Shown here piece by piece: positions 1 through 9,753 of a stretch of 64,000 nucleotides of DNA (its first letter is position 1; each line of letters begins with the position of its first letter). The notes beneath the pieces are model-generated. The model worked only from the letters and a program-made list of their open reading frames with translations, had not been told where the DNA came from and did not search any database. The translations under genes and the position numbers were made by a program. Source of the DNA: Bacteroidia bacterium (GTDB taxonomy: Bacteria > Bacteroidota > Bacteroidia > Flavobacteriales_D > Cryomorphaceae); contig JAUICL010000001.1 of NCBI GenBank assembly GCA_030427905.1, positions 248,001 through 312,000 on the forward strand, read 5' to 3'.

Positions 1-20
1 CGAATGTCTTTAAGTAATGC

Positions 21-608
21 CTAACGGCGATTTAGCAACTCAGCCACGTATTTCCCAATAATATCAAATTCGATATTCACCTGATCACCGGGGGTAACTT
101 GGCCTAGGTTGGTATGTTCGTAGGTATATGGAATGATCGCGACGGAAAAGCCCGAAGGAGAACTATCGACTACGGTAAGGCTGATTCCATTGATGGTCAC
201 AGATCCTTTCTTGACTGTCAGGTTTGACTCAGATTCGGGATGCTTAAAGTAGAATCGCCAGCTACCGTCTTCCTGTTTCACGTCTTCGCACTCCGCTACC
301 GTATCTACGTGCCCTTGAACAATATGCCCATCGTAACGACCATTGGCAATCATACATCGCTCCAGATTTACCCGACGCCCTGTTTTCCAGCTTGAAAGGT
401 TTGTAACATCAAGTGACTCCTTGATGGCGGTAACCCTGTGAACTCCAGGCTCCAAATGAATGACAGTAAGACAAACCCCATCGTGAGCTACGCTCTGGTC
501 TATTTTCAACTCGTCACTAATATCCGAGGCAATATCAAAGTGAACATTACTTCCTTCTTCTCTCAAGGCAACGATCTCACCTTGACTTTCAATGATTCCA
601 GTAAACAT
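21..608 (-). CDS. ribE: riboflavin synthase, alpha subunit
   Basis: This cytosolic enzyme converts two molecules of 6,7-dimethyl-8-ribityllumazine into riboflavin plus a pyrimidine, the last step of riboflavin synthesis. The 195-residue length is normal. The protein opens with the family signature MFTGIIE and shows the two tandem lumazine-binding domains (about residues 1-95 and 96-190). GHIVQGHVD closes the first half and SVTINGISLTV lies in the second. The start codon lies one base past the stop of the upstream secreted protein gene on the same strand, so the two are probably co-transcribed. No functional link between the two is known to me. The identification rests on clear family motifs. 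Confidence 0.95.
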   Translation of the reverse strand: MFTGIIESQGEIVALREEGSNVHFDIASDISDELKIDQSVAHDGVCLTVIHLEPGVHRVTAIKESLDVTNLSSWKTGRRVNLERCMIANGRYDGHIVQGHVDTVAECEDVKQEDGSWRFYFKHPESESNLTVKKGSVTINGISLTVVDSSPSGFSVAIIPYTYEHTNLGQVTPGDQVNIEFDIIGKYVAELLNRR

Positions 609-609
609 A

Positions 610-3273
610 TTAATCGGTTGGATTACCCCCTTCTACTATCACGGTCACATAGCCTGTGAGCTGGACAGGCTCGATGCCTGAAAGGCGGATTGAATTGACT
701 GTACAGGTATAGAAATAGACCCCGTCGGTAACGAGTTCTCCCGTTTGCTTATTCCGTGCATCCCATAAGATGTCGGGGTCGGTGGTCTGAAAAACGATAC
801 TCCCCCAACGGTTCATTATGGTCATATCGATAGACTCCACAGACCTATAAGGGAAGGGGATAAAAAAGTCGTTGCGCCCATCACCGTTTGGTGTTATGAC
901 ATTGGGAAGGACGTAGTGCGGGCAATTGTCGAAGCACACCACATTGCTCAGTTCACTTTCGTTTTGAACCAACTCACCATCAGGCCATGTATTCAGAGAG
1001 TCGAGCGCTGTAACGGCATAACACCCAGCTATCGAGTTTTCGAATATGAAATCAATAATGGTGCTATGATCACCAACCAGGGTCTCGACCAACTCAAGTT
1101 CTTCATTTTCTGTCGGGGCGTAATAGAGATTATATTCCGTCACGTCATCCGTCTCAGGGCAAGTCAGATTCGGGTTGGTCCATTCCAGATCTACCGTAAA
1201 CAATTCGCAATCGCCATCACCCACGAGTACAGGTGGGCAAGGTGGCGTGCGGTCGTACGGCATAGAACAAATCTCTTGAGAGAAATTGATCAGTGTATCA
1301 TTTTCAAGATCGGTGCCATAAGAGCCATAACTGATCACGTAGTAACAGTAGTCCAATCCATTGACAAGCGAAGTGTCTAAGAAGCTTGGCTCCACTGACG
1401 AATCATAGAATGAATAATCACTTTCTCCGGGGGCGCGTCGATAGATATCGTATCGAAAATTGACCCATGGAATTTCTTCTTCCCACTCCAAAAAGACTTC
1501 ATTATCATTCGGCGTATCGACTAAGAACAACGAAGAAGCTCGATTCGATGTGCTCACCAGAACCCCATTGCTATAAAGCTCTACTGCATAAGTATTGGAT
1601 TGGGTTTCGGTATCGAGTCCAGTCACAGTTCTATCAGCCTCGAGATCTTCAAAATCGGTTACTACTGCCGTCTCATATATCAGCTCATCTGGTACGCCGA
1701 ACCCGTCACCTCGATACAATTTGTACTGATATGGGCCCGAGAAAAAGTCCAAGTCAATATCTTCGGGGCTTCTCCATCGCAATGTATCTACCCCAACAGT
1801 CTCGCTCGTAACTCCAACACTGTTTTTCTTCATAATGGGGATTACAAAGCCCACTTCAGCACAGGCTTCATTACTGGCATAACTTTCGGCTCCGTCGGCA
1901 AAATAAGCGATCACCATATAGCAAACATCCCTCCCGAAGAAAATTTCGACGTCTGTAAAAGAAGTATTGTTCACACCGTTCACATCGGCTATAAACTCAT
2001 ATCCCGTGTATTCTGGCACCCCCGTTTCACAAAAGCTCGGGAAGAAACCATAGGGATCAAGGCGGCGATACACCTTATAGCCCACGGCATTTGAGCAAAT
2101 AGAAGGTTCCCAATTGAGATCAATGGACACATTGTTAGGCTCAGCAGTTAGGTTCTCAGGTGCTGGTGCAATCACGGTGATATTGAATATTTCAACGTCG
2201 ACAAGAGACACGCCATTCCCGTTATCCTCAGCCTGAATCACAGCTTGATACGGATCCAAACGCACATGATCACATTCTGTATTCCAGATAAACTCAGCTT
2301 CTACTGGCGGGTTTTGGCCCGATTGCTGAATCTCAGCATAGGGCTCTATCAGCGCAAATGGAGCTCCGTAGCCAGTAATCTCGATATTATCATCGTTTGG
2401 ATCGTCGGCCGTAATGGGCACCACGAGCGTTTGACCCGCTTCCACACAGGTATCGGGAATAGCGGCAAGCTCAGGTGGCAAATTGTCACAATCGCGCACT
2501 GTAATCTGCATATCTCGGATCACCGTACCAATGAGAAAACCATCCCTCCACTCTTCTGTAATAAAAGCCAGATTATACTCCCCAATACGCTGAGGCGAAT
2601 CCCAAATTACCGTTCCATTATTAATGTCTATGGATAGATTCATATTGGGATTGGGTGGATTTGTTGCCGTGGGCTCTACTTCATTGGGGTATTCATAAAA
2701 CCCTAGGGGAAACTGGACACAGTTGTCCCCACTACTTGGGATCAATTTGAAAGCCAAACTATCACCATCTTCATCTACAGCCCCGATATTGAATACCCAT
2801 GGCTGCCATATACAGGCATCCTGGAGGTCTGAATTGGTAAAGAATACTGAATTATTTGGGCGAAATGCCGCTCCGATTTTTAAAACTGTCTGAATGGAGA
2901 ACAAAACATCAACTGAGCCACCATTATTAATATTTAAGATATCTGCCACCCGATTGGGGTCGACAATACATATCTCGTACTCGCCTGACCCGGGGTAAGT
3001 ATGGTTCTTGATATAAACATTCTTTTGGGAGTCATTTCCAAGGCTGATGATATCAACTCGCTCGAGGCTATCGGCCGGACTTCCATCACCCCAATCCACT
3101 GGCAACCAAGGACGATCGGCAAGAGAACTTGATTTTGTATAGGTGTATACTATGAATTGATACGTATTTCCCGACACGTGTTTGTACGTAATCTCTCCAG
3201 CCCTATTGTGCGTGGCGAAGGCCGCAGAAGCAACCAACGAGAAAAGAATCAACAACGTAAAATATCTCCTCAA
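610..3273 (-). CDS. secreted FN3-type protein with gliding-motility C-terminal (T9SS type B) domain
   Basis: This is a predicted exported surface or secreted protein of 887 residues. Residues 1-20 form a signal peptide (two Arg, a hydrophobic core, an Ala-rich cleavage end). The next ~245 residues begin THNRAGEITY, an N-terminal region often seen in Bacteroidota CHU_C proteins. About residues 365-790 contain four fibronectin-III-like segments, recognisable by repeated YKVYRR/YKLYRG/YDIYRR/YNLYYA strands. The last ~95 residues (LPNVITPNGDGRNDFF ... GVYFYTC) are the gliding-motility-associated C-terminal domain, a type IX secretion sorting signal. The first codon is TTG; an in-frame TAA lies a few codons upstream and no ATG gives the signal peptide, so TTG is the best start. 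The cargo function is unknown; adhesion is an inference. Confidence 0.85.
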   Translation of the reverse strand: MRRYFTLLILFSLVASAAFATHNRAGEITYKHVSGNTYQFIVYTYTKSSSLADRPWLPVDWGDGSPADSLERVDIISLGNDSQKNVYIKNHTYPGSGEYEICIVDPNRVADILNINNGGSVDVLFSIQTVLKIGAAFRPNNSVFFTNSDLQDACIWQPWVFNIGAVDEDGDSLAFKLIPSSGDNCVQFPLGFYEYPNEVEPTATNPPNPNMNLSIDINNGTVIWDSPQRIGEYNLAFITEEWRDGFLIGTVIRDMQITVRDCDNLPPELAAIPDTCVEAGQTLVVPITADDPNDDNIEITGYGAPFALIEPYAEIQQSGQNPPVEAEFIWNTECDHVRLDPYQAVIQAEDNGNGVSLVDVEIFNITVIAPAPENLTAEPNNVSIDLNWEPSICSNAVGYKVYRRLDPYGFFPSFCETGVPEYTGYEFIADVNGVNNTSFTDVEIFFGRDVCYMVIAYFADGAESYASNEACAEVGFVIPIMKKNSVGVTSETVGVDTLRWRSPEDIDLDFFSGPYQYKLYRGDGFGVPDELIYETAVVTDFEDLEADRTVTGLDTETQSNTYAVELYSNGVLVSTSNRASSLFLVDTPNDNEVFLEWEEEIPWVNFRYDIYRRAPGESDYSFYDSSVEPSFLDTSLVNGLDYCYYVISYGSYGTDLENDTLINFSQEICSMPYDRTPPCPPVLVGDGDCELFTVDLEWTNPNLTCPETDDVTEYNLYYAPTENEELELVETLVGDHSTIIDFIFENSIAGCYAVTALDSLNTWPDGELVQNESELSNVVCFDNCPHYVLPNVITPNGDGRNDFFIPFPYRSVESIDMTIMNRWGSIVFQTTDPDILWDARNKQTGELVTDGVYFYTCTVNSIRLSGIEPVQLTGYVTVIVEGGNPTD

Positions 3274-3405
3274 AGCCCGAGTGAATTAGAATGTATAAAA
3301 GTACGGAATTCTAGGCTTTTAAACGAGCCAAGCTCTTTGATTATTGCAATATTCATGCCTGCCTGACTTGTTTAAATGTCCATGTGAATGCAAGATTTAA
3401 AAACT

Positions 3406-3413
3406 TATTTTTG
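3406..3413 (+). promoter_or_regulatory. Bacteroidota -7 promoter box before the aminopeptidase gene
   Basis: TATTTTTG matches the Bacteroidota sigma -7 consensus TAnnTTTG exactly. It ends on the G of a GTG that could otherwise be taken as the gene start. A promoter here puts the transcript start around 3418-3421, so the ATG at 3434 must be the real start. No convincing -33 TTTG was found. Confidence 0.55.
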
Positions 3414-3433
3414 TGGCTTATTCACAATTACCT

Positions 3434-4858
3434 ATGATCATATCCAACCTAAAGAACGACTTACCCAAGTCAAAGGCTGCACATATATTTATCTCTGACG
3501 AAGTAAACAATGAAACTACTCATGGTGTTCTCGCATCTGAGCATATAGCTACGTTGAATGCTGAGATGGAGAAATGGCAATCGCTTAAATTCTGTACTGA
3601 GAACGATACGCTTTATTTTCGCGTTCCCCTTCCGAAAAAAGATAGCCCCGCCGCTCCAGGCTTGCGAAAAGTTGGTGCCGAAATTTGGGCCATGCTCAGC
3701 ACGATGAACTTGACTACTGCTGTGGTTTCGGCTAAAAACGAAGCGCATGAACTCGCGCTTGCAGAGGGGTTAGCTTCGAGAAATTACCGCTTTGAAGTCT
3801 ACAAGAAAGAACCAAGCCAATACAGTCTCAAGAGCATTTTGGTTTCGAATTCTAGCGCAGAGTCAGTTACGCATCTAAACGCACGATTGGAAGGAACCTT
3901 CCTAGCGCGCGATTTGGTGAATGAGCCAGCCAATGTTCTTACGGCTACTGAAATGGCCAACCGTATTGCCGAAGCTGGAAAGAAAGCGGGCTTTGATGTA
4001 GAAATCCTAGGAAGACAAAAAATTGAAGCCCTGAAAATGGGTGGATTGCTCGCAGTGAATCAAGGATCTGTGCAAGATCCCACATTCACGATTATGGAGT
4101 ACAAACCAAAAAATGCACGCAATCAGAAACCGATTGCCATGATCGGCAAAGGTATTGTGTACGACACTGGTGGACTGAGCCTAAAGCCCACTCCAAACTC
4201 CATGGATGTCATGAAGTGCGATATGGGTGGAGCAGCCGCTGTGATAGGCGCTATTTACGCTTGCGCCAAAGCCGAATTACCGGTACACGTGGTTGGTTTA
4301 ATTCCCGCTACCGACAACCAACCCGGCCCCAATGCCTACCAACCTGGCGACGTGATCACGATGTACGATGGCACTACCGTAGAGGTGATGAACACAGATG
4401 CCGAAGGAAGATTAGCCATGGCCGATGCCCTTACCTACGCCAAGAAGTATGAGCCAGAGCTCGGCCTCGATGCAGCTACTTTAACGGGGGCAGCCATGCG
4501 CGCACTCGGGTACGCCAGCGCAGCCACGATGGGTACTACCAATGATGATGTAATGGCTTCTTTTAAAGCAGCAGGTCAAGAAAGTGGCGACCGAGTAGTA
4601 GAGCTCCCTATGCTGGAAGACTATGCATCAGATTTGAAAAGCGATATCGCCGACATGAAAAATCTGGGTTCTTCGCCATTTGCAGGAGCTCAAGTAGCTG
4701 GGATCTTTTTAAAGCACTTCGTCGATTACCCCTGGATACACACCGATATTGCCGGTCCGGCATTTTTGCCTTCGGTTCAAGGACACTTGCCCAAAGGCGG
4801 CACTGGGTTTGGCGTCGGTCTTTTCTTCGAATTCTTAAAGGCATACAAGAATGCGTAG
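3434..4858 (+). CDS. leucyl aminopeptidase (M17 family)
   Basis: This is a cytosolic metallopeptidase that removes N-terminal residues from peptides; M17 enzymes are two-metal hexamers. The C-terminal catalytic half shows the family blocks GKGIVYDTGGLSLKP, then MKCDMGGAAAV, then the signature NTDAEGRLAMADAL, which contains the metal ligands. The N-terminal domain is divergent, as is usual. The ATG at 3434 was chosen (474 residues) because an upstream in-frame GTG at 3413 overlaps the probable -7 promoter box. The 3' end overlaps pdxA by 8 bases, so the two are translationally linked. The family is certain; substrate preference cannot be read from the sequence. Confidence 0.93.
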   Translation: MIISNLKNDLPKSKAAHIFISDEVNNETTHGVLASEHIATLNAEMEKWQSLKFCTENDTLYFRVPLPKKDSPAAPGLRKVGAEIWAMLSTMNLTTAVVSAKNEAHELALAEGLASRNYRFEVYKKEPSQYSLKSILVSNSSAESVTHLNARLEGTFLARDLVNEPANVLTATEMANRIAEAGKKAGFDVEILGRQKIEALKMGGLLAVNQGSVQDPTFTIMEYKPKNARNQKPIAMIGKGIVYDTGGLSLKPTPNSMDVMKCDMGGAAAVIGAIYACAKAELPVHVVGLIPATDNQPGPNAYQPGDVITMYDGTTVEVMNTDAEGRLAMADALTYAKKYEPELGLDAATLTGAAMRALGYASAATMGTTNDDVMASFKAAGQESGDRVVELPMLEDYASDLKSDIADMKNLGSSPFAGAQVAGIFLKHFVDYPWIHTDIAGPAFLPSVQGHLPKGGTGFGVGLFFEFLKAYKNA

Positions 4859-5894
4859 AGATAAAATCAAGGTAGGAATCACCCTGGGCGATATGAATGG
4901 AATAGGCCCAGAGACCATCCTAAAAGCGCTTTCTGACAATCGACTTTTTCAATCGATGACGCCAGTGGTTTACGGTTCGAACCGAATCATGAACTTCTAC
5001 AAGAAGGAGTTGGGTATCGACATCACCTTCCAAGGTATACAGGATGCCGAGAAAGCCGTGGCCAAAAAAGCCAATTTGATTTCGATCACGAAGGATGAAA
5101 TTAAGGTGGAGCCGGGAAATGTGACAAATGCTGCCGGCCAACTCGCGTTCAAGTCGCTTGAAATGGCCGTGAGCGATCTAGCCAGCAACAAAATTGATGT
5201 ACTGGTCACATCGCCGATCAACAAGAAAAACATCCAAAGTGATAAGTTTACCTTCCCTGGCCACACAGAATACCTAGCAAAGTATAGCAATGTATCTGAA
5301 GCCCTTATGCTGATGTGCACAGAAGGGCTGAGAGTTGGCGTAGTAACCGGACACCTCCCGCTCAAAGAAGTGGGAAAGGCCATTTCGCAGGAGTTGATCT
5401 TATCCAAACTCAAATCGATGGATCAAACTTTGCGCATGGACTTCAGCATTGCCAAGCCAAAAATTGCCGTATTGGGATTGAATCCACACGCGGGCGATGA
5501 TGGCTTGCTAGGCGATGAAGAAAAAGAAACAATTGTCCCGGCCATTCAAGAAGCCAGAAATCAAAACATATTTGCCATCGGGCCATTTCCAGCCGATGGA
5601 TTTTTCGCTTCTAAGAATATGTATCAGTTTGATGCCGTTTTGGCCATGTACCACGATCAAGGTTTGATACCATTTAAGTCTATAGCAGGTGATCAGGGAG
5701 TAAACTACACTGCCGGGTTGCCGATAGTCAGAACATCACCCGCCCACGGTACGGCTTATGACATTGCGGGCAAGGGACTTGCTTCAGCCAACAGCCTTCG
5801 ACAAGCCATCTATATGGCCATGGACATTTACAATGAGCGCATGCAAAACAGAGCTCTGACAGCAAATGCTTTACAGGTCAAGCAAAAAGATTAA
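4851..5894 (+). CDS. pdxA: 4-hydroxythreonine-4-phosphate dehydrogenase
   Basis: PdxA oxidises 4-phosphohydroxy-L-threonine in the DXP-dependent pathway to pyridoxal phosphate. The 347-residue protein has the expected family blocks: GITLGDMNGIGPE at the N-terminus, VTSPINK, the metal-ligand region FPGHTEYLA, GLNPHAGDDG, AMYHDQGLIPFK and the C-terminal TSPAHGTAYDIAG. It starts inside the last codons of the aminopeptidase gene (8-base overlap, different frame). The dxs gene for the other precursor branch lies about 5 kb away on the opposite strand, not in the same operon. The assignment is secure. Confidence 0.96.
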   Translation: MRRDKIKVGITLGDMNGIGPETILKALSDNRLFQSMTPVVYGSNRIMNFYKKELGIDITFQGIQDAEKAVAKKANLISITKDEIKVEPGNVTNAAGQLAFKSLEMAVSDLASNKIDVLVTSPINKKNIQSDKFTFPGHTEYLAKYSNVSEALMLMCTEGLRVGVVTGHLPLKEVGKAISQELILSKLKSMDQTLRMDFSIAKPKIAVLGLNPHAGDDGLLGDEEKETIVPAIQEARNQNIFAIGPFPADGFFASKNMYQFDAVLAMYHDQGLIPFKSIAGDQGVNYTAGLPIVRTSPAHGTAYDIAGKGLASANSLRQAIYMAMDIYNERMQNRALTANALQVKQKD

Positions 5895-5924
5895 AAAGGT
5901 CTTTTTCTGTTCTGATTTTTTATC

Positions 5925-5932
5925 TACATTTG
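5925..5932 (+). promoter_or_regulatory. -7 promoter box for the DUF177-rpmF unit
   Basis: TACATTTG fits TAnnTTTG. It lies 26 bases before the ATG at 5958, in the gap after pdxA, which gives the DUF177-rpmF pair its own promoter. No clear -33 element is visible. Confidence 0.5.
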
Positions 5933-5957
5933 CCGTCCCATTAGCGGAAGGTTGAAA

Positions 5958-6449
5958 ATGAAAGAATTTATCATTCCCTTTTTCGGACTGAAAACGGGTA
6001 AACATGAGTTCAACTTCAAAATTGACCAAGCGTTCTTTGAAGCTTTTGAAAGCAATTTATTAGAGAAGCCAAACATCAATGTGATGTTGGAATTAGAAGT
6101 AACTCCCAGCATGTTGGTATTGAACTTCTCAGCTCAAGGCACAGCGGTCTTTCCTTGCGATAGATGTGGTGATGATTTTGAGCTACCCCTTGCAGCAAGT
6201 GAACGTGTCATTGTGAAGTTTGGAGATGAGACTTATGATCAGACTGATGAAATCATCATGCTGAGCCATGAGACTCACGAGATAGATGTGTCGCAACGGA
6301 TATACGAAATGATTGTATTGAGTATTCCAAATAAGCGAGTTCACGAGTCAGAGGAAGATTGCAATCAAGATGTCTTAGACGAACTTGATGATTACGAAAG
6401 CGAAGAAGAAACAGATCCTAGATGGGACGCACTAAAAAAATTGAAGTAA
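5958..6449 (+). CDS. DUF177 / YceD-like protein
   Basis: This is a 163-residue soluble protein of the DUF177 (YceD) family, which sits beside rpmF in very many bacteria and has been linked to rRNA/ribosome assembly. Visible features are a Cys pair, CDRCGDDF, near residue 65, resembling the conserved CxRC of the family, and a very acidic C-terminal tail (ESEEDC ... YESEEETDPRW). The ATG at 5958 is preferred over an upstream in-frame TTG at 5952. The rpmF gene begins 12 bases downstream, the classic gene pair. The exact biochemical role is not established from the sequence. Confidence 0.88.
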   Translation: MKEFIIPFFGLKTGKHEFNFKIDQAFFEAFESNLLEKPNINVMLELEVTPSMLVLNFSAQGTAVFPCDRCGDDFELPLAASERVIVKFGDETYDQTDEIIMLSHETHEIDVSQRIYEMIVLSIPNKRVHESEEDCNQDVLDELDDYESEEETDPRWDALKKLK

Positions 6450-6461
6450 AAAAATACGAAA

Positions 6462-6650
6462 ATGGCACATCCTAAGCGTAAAATATCGAAGCAAAGAAGA
6501 GATAAGCGTCGTACGCACTACAAAATCTCTGGGCCTACTATTGCTACCGATCCTACTACAGGAGAAGCACACCTTTACCACCGTGCACACTGGTTTGAAG
6601 GGAAGCTTTACTACAAAGGAAAAGTGGTAGCCGAAAAGGACGCCGAATAA
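6462..6650 (+). CDS. rpmF: 50S ribosomal protein L32
   Basis: This 62-residue basic protein of the large ribosomal subunit begins [16 protein letters not shown], the highly conserved L32 N-terminus, and continues with the short C-terminal part of the bL32 family ([15 protein letters not shown]). The zinc-binding cysteines present in some L32 proteins are absent, so this is the C-minus form. It is co-transcribed with DUF177 and followed 25 bases later by a strong intrinsic terminator. Confidence 0.97.
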   Translation: MAHPKRKISKQRRDKRRTHYKISGPTIATDPTTGEAHLYHRAHWFEGKLYYKGKVVAEKDAE

Positions 6651-6674
6651 ATATTTAGCTATTAGCTATTTTGG

Positions 6675-6703
6675 AATCAGCCATTCGTGGCTGATTTTTT
6701 TTT
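6675..6703 (+). terminator. intrinsic terminator after rpmF
   Basis: A 7-bp perfect stem (ATCAGCC / GGCTGAT) with a 6-base loop is followed by nine T residues. It ends the DUF177-rpmF transcript before fabH. Confidence 0.9.
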
Positions 6704-6796
6704 GGGGACTAAATCCCGCAAAACCCTTAGTCCAAAGAGAAGTTTTCTAACTTAGCTGCTTCATCTTTAACCCAACTGCAGAAAAAGATCTGACTC

Positions 6797-7795
6797 ATGA
6801 CGCAAATTAAGGCCGCAATCACCGCCGTAAATGGCTACGTGCCCGAAGATAAGCTCACCAATTTTGATTTAGAGAAAATCGTAGATACGAATGATGAGTG
6901 GATTCGAACCAGGACGGGAATTGAAGAGAGACGTATTTTGAAAGACCCGACAAAGGCCAGTAGCGATATGGGTGCTGAAGCCGTTAAAGGACTTCTCAAA
7001 AAACGAGGTATCAGTCCAGACGAAATTGACATGGTCATTTGTGCAACGGCTACCCCAGATCACCTCTTTCCATCTACGGCCAATATTATTTCTGATAAAG
7101 TAGGAATTAAAAATGCTTGGTCTTTTGATGTGATGGCTGCTTGTAGCGGGTTTCTTTATTCCCTCACTACAGCTTCTCAATTCATTGAAACAGGCAAGTA
7201 CAAAAAAATTGTCGTGGTAGGCGCAGATAAGATGAGCTCTATCGTAGACTACGAAGACCGCGCCACCTGTATCATTTTTGGAGATGGCTCGGGGGCTGTG
7301 CTCGTGGAGCCAAACACAGAAGGCTATGGCATCATGGACTCTGTGATGCAAAGTGATGGAGCTGGACGCGAATTTCTTCACCAAAAAGCTGGTGGATCGC
7401 TAAACCCTGCAACTGTAGAAACGGTTCAAAACAAGATGCACTACATATACCAGGAAGGCCGCACGGTGTTTAAATTTGCCGTGAGCAAAATGGCCGATGT
7501 TTCAGCTGAAATCCTTGAGCGAAACAATCTGACTGGCGATGATGTTGATTGGCTGGTACCACACCAAGCCAACTTGCGAATCATCGATGCAACCGCAAAC
7601 CGTATGGGGCTTGATCCTTCAAAAGTGATGATCAATATTCAGAAATACGGAAACACAACCAATGGCACCATACCACTGTGCCTTTGGGAATGGGAAAACA
7701 AATTGAAAAAAGGAGATAATATCGTACTCGCTGCCTTCGGAGGTGGATTTACTTGGGGGTCTATCTACCTCAAGTGGGCCTACGACAGCAAATAA
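6797..7795 (+). CDS. fabH: beta-ketoacyl-ACP synthase III
   Basis: FabH starts type II fatty acid synthesis by condensing an acyl-CoA with malonyl-ACP. The 332-residue protein carries the full catalytic triad: Cys116 in MAACSGFL, His256 in VPHQANLR and Asn286 in GNTTNGTIP. The N-terminal block [11 protein letters not shown] and the C-terminal [11 protein letters not shown] are also typical. It is followed after 42 bases by accB and accC, so the window groups malonyl-CoA formation with its first use. It is separated from rpmF by a terminator; the upstream gap has only a weak -7-like box. Confidence 0.96.
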   Translation: MTQIKAAITAVNGYVPEDKLTNFDLEKIVDTNDEWIRTRTGIEERRILKDPTKASSDMGAEAVKGLLKKRGISPDEIDMVICATATPDHLFPSTANIISDKVGIKNAWSFDVMAACSGFLYSLTTASQFIETGKYKKIVVVGADKMSSIVDYEDRATCIIFGDGSGAVLVEPNTEGYGIMDSVMQSDGAGREFLHQKAGGSLNPATVETVQNKMHYIYQEGRTVFKFAVSKMADVSAEILERNNLTGDDVDWLVPHQANLRIIDATANRMGLDPSKVMINIQKYGNTTNGTIPLCLWEWENKLKKGDNIVLAAFGGGFTWGSIYLKWAYDSK

Positions 7796-7837
7796 TCAAA
7801 TTCTTTAATAAAAAAAGAATCATCCAACTCACTTATT

Positions 7838-8362
7838 ATGAAGTTAACAGAGATTCAGGATTTAATAAAGTTCGTGTCGCGCTCAGGAGTGACTGAAGTT
7901 GAAATCGAGCAATCAAATTTCAAAATCACGATCAAGAGCGATCCGACAAAGAAAAAAGGAAAAGCTGCAGCCCAGCCTGAAGCTTATATCCAACCACAAA
8001 TGCAAATGGCTATGCCGCAAATGGCTATGCCACAACCTGCACCAGTACCTGCGCCAGCACCAGCTGCCCCAGCGCCAACTGCTGAAGCTCCAAAGAGCAA
8101 CGAAGCTGATAAAAACGCCAACTACATCACGATTAAATCGCCAATGATCGGTACGTTCTACCGCTCTTCGAGTCCAGAGAAAGACCCATTTGTTTCGGTA
8201 GGTGATGAAGTAAAACCAGGAAAGGTTATCTGCATCGTAGAAGCCATGAAGCTTTTCAACGAAATAGAAGCGGAAGTAAGCGGTAAAATAGTTAAGGTTC
8301 TCGTGGACGACGCATCTCCTGTAGAGTACGATCAGCCGTTGTTCCTCGTAGATCCATCATAA
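7838..8362 (+). CDS. accB: biotin carboxyl carrier protein of acetyl-CoA carboxylase
   Basis: AccB carries the biotin that shuttles CO2 between the carboxylase and the transferase in malonyl-CoA synthesis. The layout is classic: an N-terminal helical region (1-35), a low-complexity linker rich in Pro, Ala, Met and Gln (about 45-88, with a repeated MQMAMPQ-like run), and a C-terminal biotinyl domain. Lys138 in [14 protein letters not shown] is the biotinylation site. The thumb segment expected of BCCPs ([16 protein letters not shown]) is present. It is followed after 27 bases by accC. Confidence 0.96.
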   Translation: MKLTEIQDLIKFVSRSGVTEVEIEQSNFKITIKSDPTKKKGKAAAQPEAYIQPQMQMAMPQMAMPQPAPVPAPAPAAPAPTAEAPKSNEADKNANYITIKSPMIGTFYRSSSPEKDPFVSVGDEVKPGKVICIVEAMKLFNEIEAEVSGKIVKVLVDDASPVEYDQPLFLVDPS

Positions 8363-8389
8363 GCTACTCGTAGCACAAATACGAAACTT

Positions 8390-9733
8390 ATGTTTAAGAA
8401 AATATTAGTTGCCAACCGAGGTGAAATCGCCTTGCGGGTAATCAGAACCTGCAAAGAGATGGGTATCAAAACGGTAGCGGTATACAGTACCGCCGATGCC
8501 GATAGCTTACCCGTGCGATTTGCCGATGAAGCTGTATGTATAGGGCCACCGCCCAGTACAGAATCTTACCTCAAGATTCCCAACATCATTGCAGCAGCAG
8601 AGATTACCAATGCCGACGCAATCCACCCAGGATACGGATTTCTCTCTGAGAACGCTAAGTTCTCTCGTATCTGTGGTGAAAACGGCATCAAGTTTATTGG
8701 AGCCCTCCCCGATCAGATAGAAGGAATGGGCGATAAGGCTACCGCCAAAGCGACAATGATCGCCGCTGGTGTACCTTGCGTTCCGGGATCTGAAGGCCTT
8801 TTGAAAGACGGTGATCACGCCGTGAAAATTGCCAAAGAGATTGGTCTTCCCGTGATGATGAAAGCTACTGCCGGTGGTGGTGGTAAAGGTATGCGCGTGG
8901 TATGGAAAGAAGAAGACGTAAAAGACGCTCTTTCAGCTATCCAGCGTGAAGCGAAAGCAGCCTTTGGAAACGACGGGGTGTACATGGAGAAATTCATCGA
9001 AGAGCCCAGACACATTGAGATCCAAATAGCCGGAGATCAGTTTGGTACCTTCTGCCATATGAGTGAACGTGACTGCTCGATCCAGAGAAGACACCAAAAA
9101 CTGGTTGAAGAAACGCCTTCTCCGTTTATGACCAAAGCCCTTCGAAAGAAAATGGGTGCAGCAGCCATCAAAGCTGCAGCGGCAGTTAACTACGAAGGAG
9201 TTGGTACGGTAGAGTTCTTGGTGGATAAGCACCGCAACTTCTACTTTATGGAAATGAATACGCGTATTCAGGTAGAACATACCATTACGGAAGAAGTCAT
9301 CAACTTTGACCTGATCAAAGAACAGATTAAAATTGCTGCTGGGGTGCCGATTAGTGGTATCAACTACGAGCCACAGATGCACGCTATCCAGTGTCGTATC
9401 AATGCGGAAGACCCGTTTAATGACTTTAGACCAAGCCCAGGTAAGATCACAGATTATCACTCGCCGGGTGGACATGGTGTGCGAATAGACACGCACGTGT
9501 ATGCTGACTATACCATTCCACCAAACTACGATTCAATGATCTCTAAGCTTATCGTGGTAGCTCAAACGAGAGAAGAAGCGCTCAAGAAAATGAGAAGAGC
9601 GCTTAGTGAGTACATCATCGATGGAATTAAAACAACCATTCCGTTTCACCTTCAACTACTCGACGACGAGCGGTTTAACAAAGGTGATTTCACGACCAAG
9701 TTCTTGGAAGACTTCGAATTGAAGACGGTCTAA
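8390..9733 (+). CDS. accC: biotin carboxylase subunit of acetyl-CoA carboxylase
   Basis: AccC uses ATP and bicarbonate to carboxylate the biotin on AccB. The 447-residue length is normal. Visible blocks are the N-terminal [18 protein letters not shown], the ATP-grasp glycine-rich loop [30 protein letters not shown], and [15 protein letters not shown] with the catalytic Glu and Arg. It is the last gene of the fabH-accB-accC series and is followed by an unusual terminator that lies within the 3' coding end of the convergent dxs gene. The accA/accD subunits are not in the window. Confidence 0.97.
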   Translation: MFKKILVANRGEIALRVIRTCKEMGIKTVAVYSTADADSLPVRFADEAVCIGPPPSTESYLKIPNIIAAAEITNADAIHPGYGFLSENAKFSRICGENGIKFIGALPDQIEGMGDKATAKATMIAAGVPCVPGSEGLLKDGDHAVKIAKEIGLPVMMKATAGGGGKGMRVVWKEEDVKDALSAIQREAKAAFGNDGVYMEKFIEEPRHIEIQIAGDQFGTFCHMSERDCSIQRRHQKLVEETPSPFMTKALRKKMGAAAIKAAAAVNYEGVGTVEFLVDKHRNFYFMEMNTRIQVEHTITEEVINFDLIKEQIKIAAGVPISGINYEPQMHAIQCRINAEDPFNDFRPSPGKITDYHSPGGHGVRIDTHVYADYTIPPNYDSMISKLIVVAQTREEALKKMRRALSEYIIDGIKTTIPFHLQLLDDERFNKGDFTTKFLEDFELKTV

Positions 9734-9753
9734 AAGGACTAAATAAGAATTGA

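Noticed and set aside
3413-3433. GTG at 3413 as start of the aminopeptidase gene
   Set aside because: It coincides with the end of a consensus -7 box; the ATG at 3434 is consistent with the promoter.
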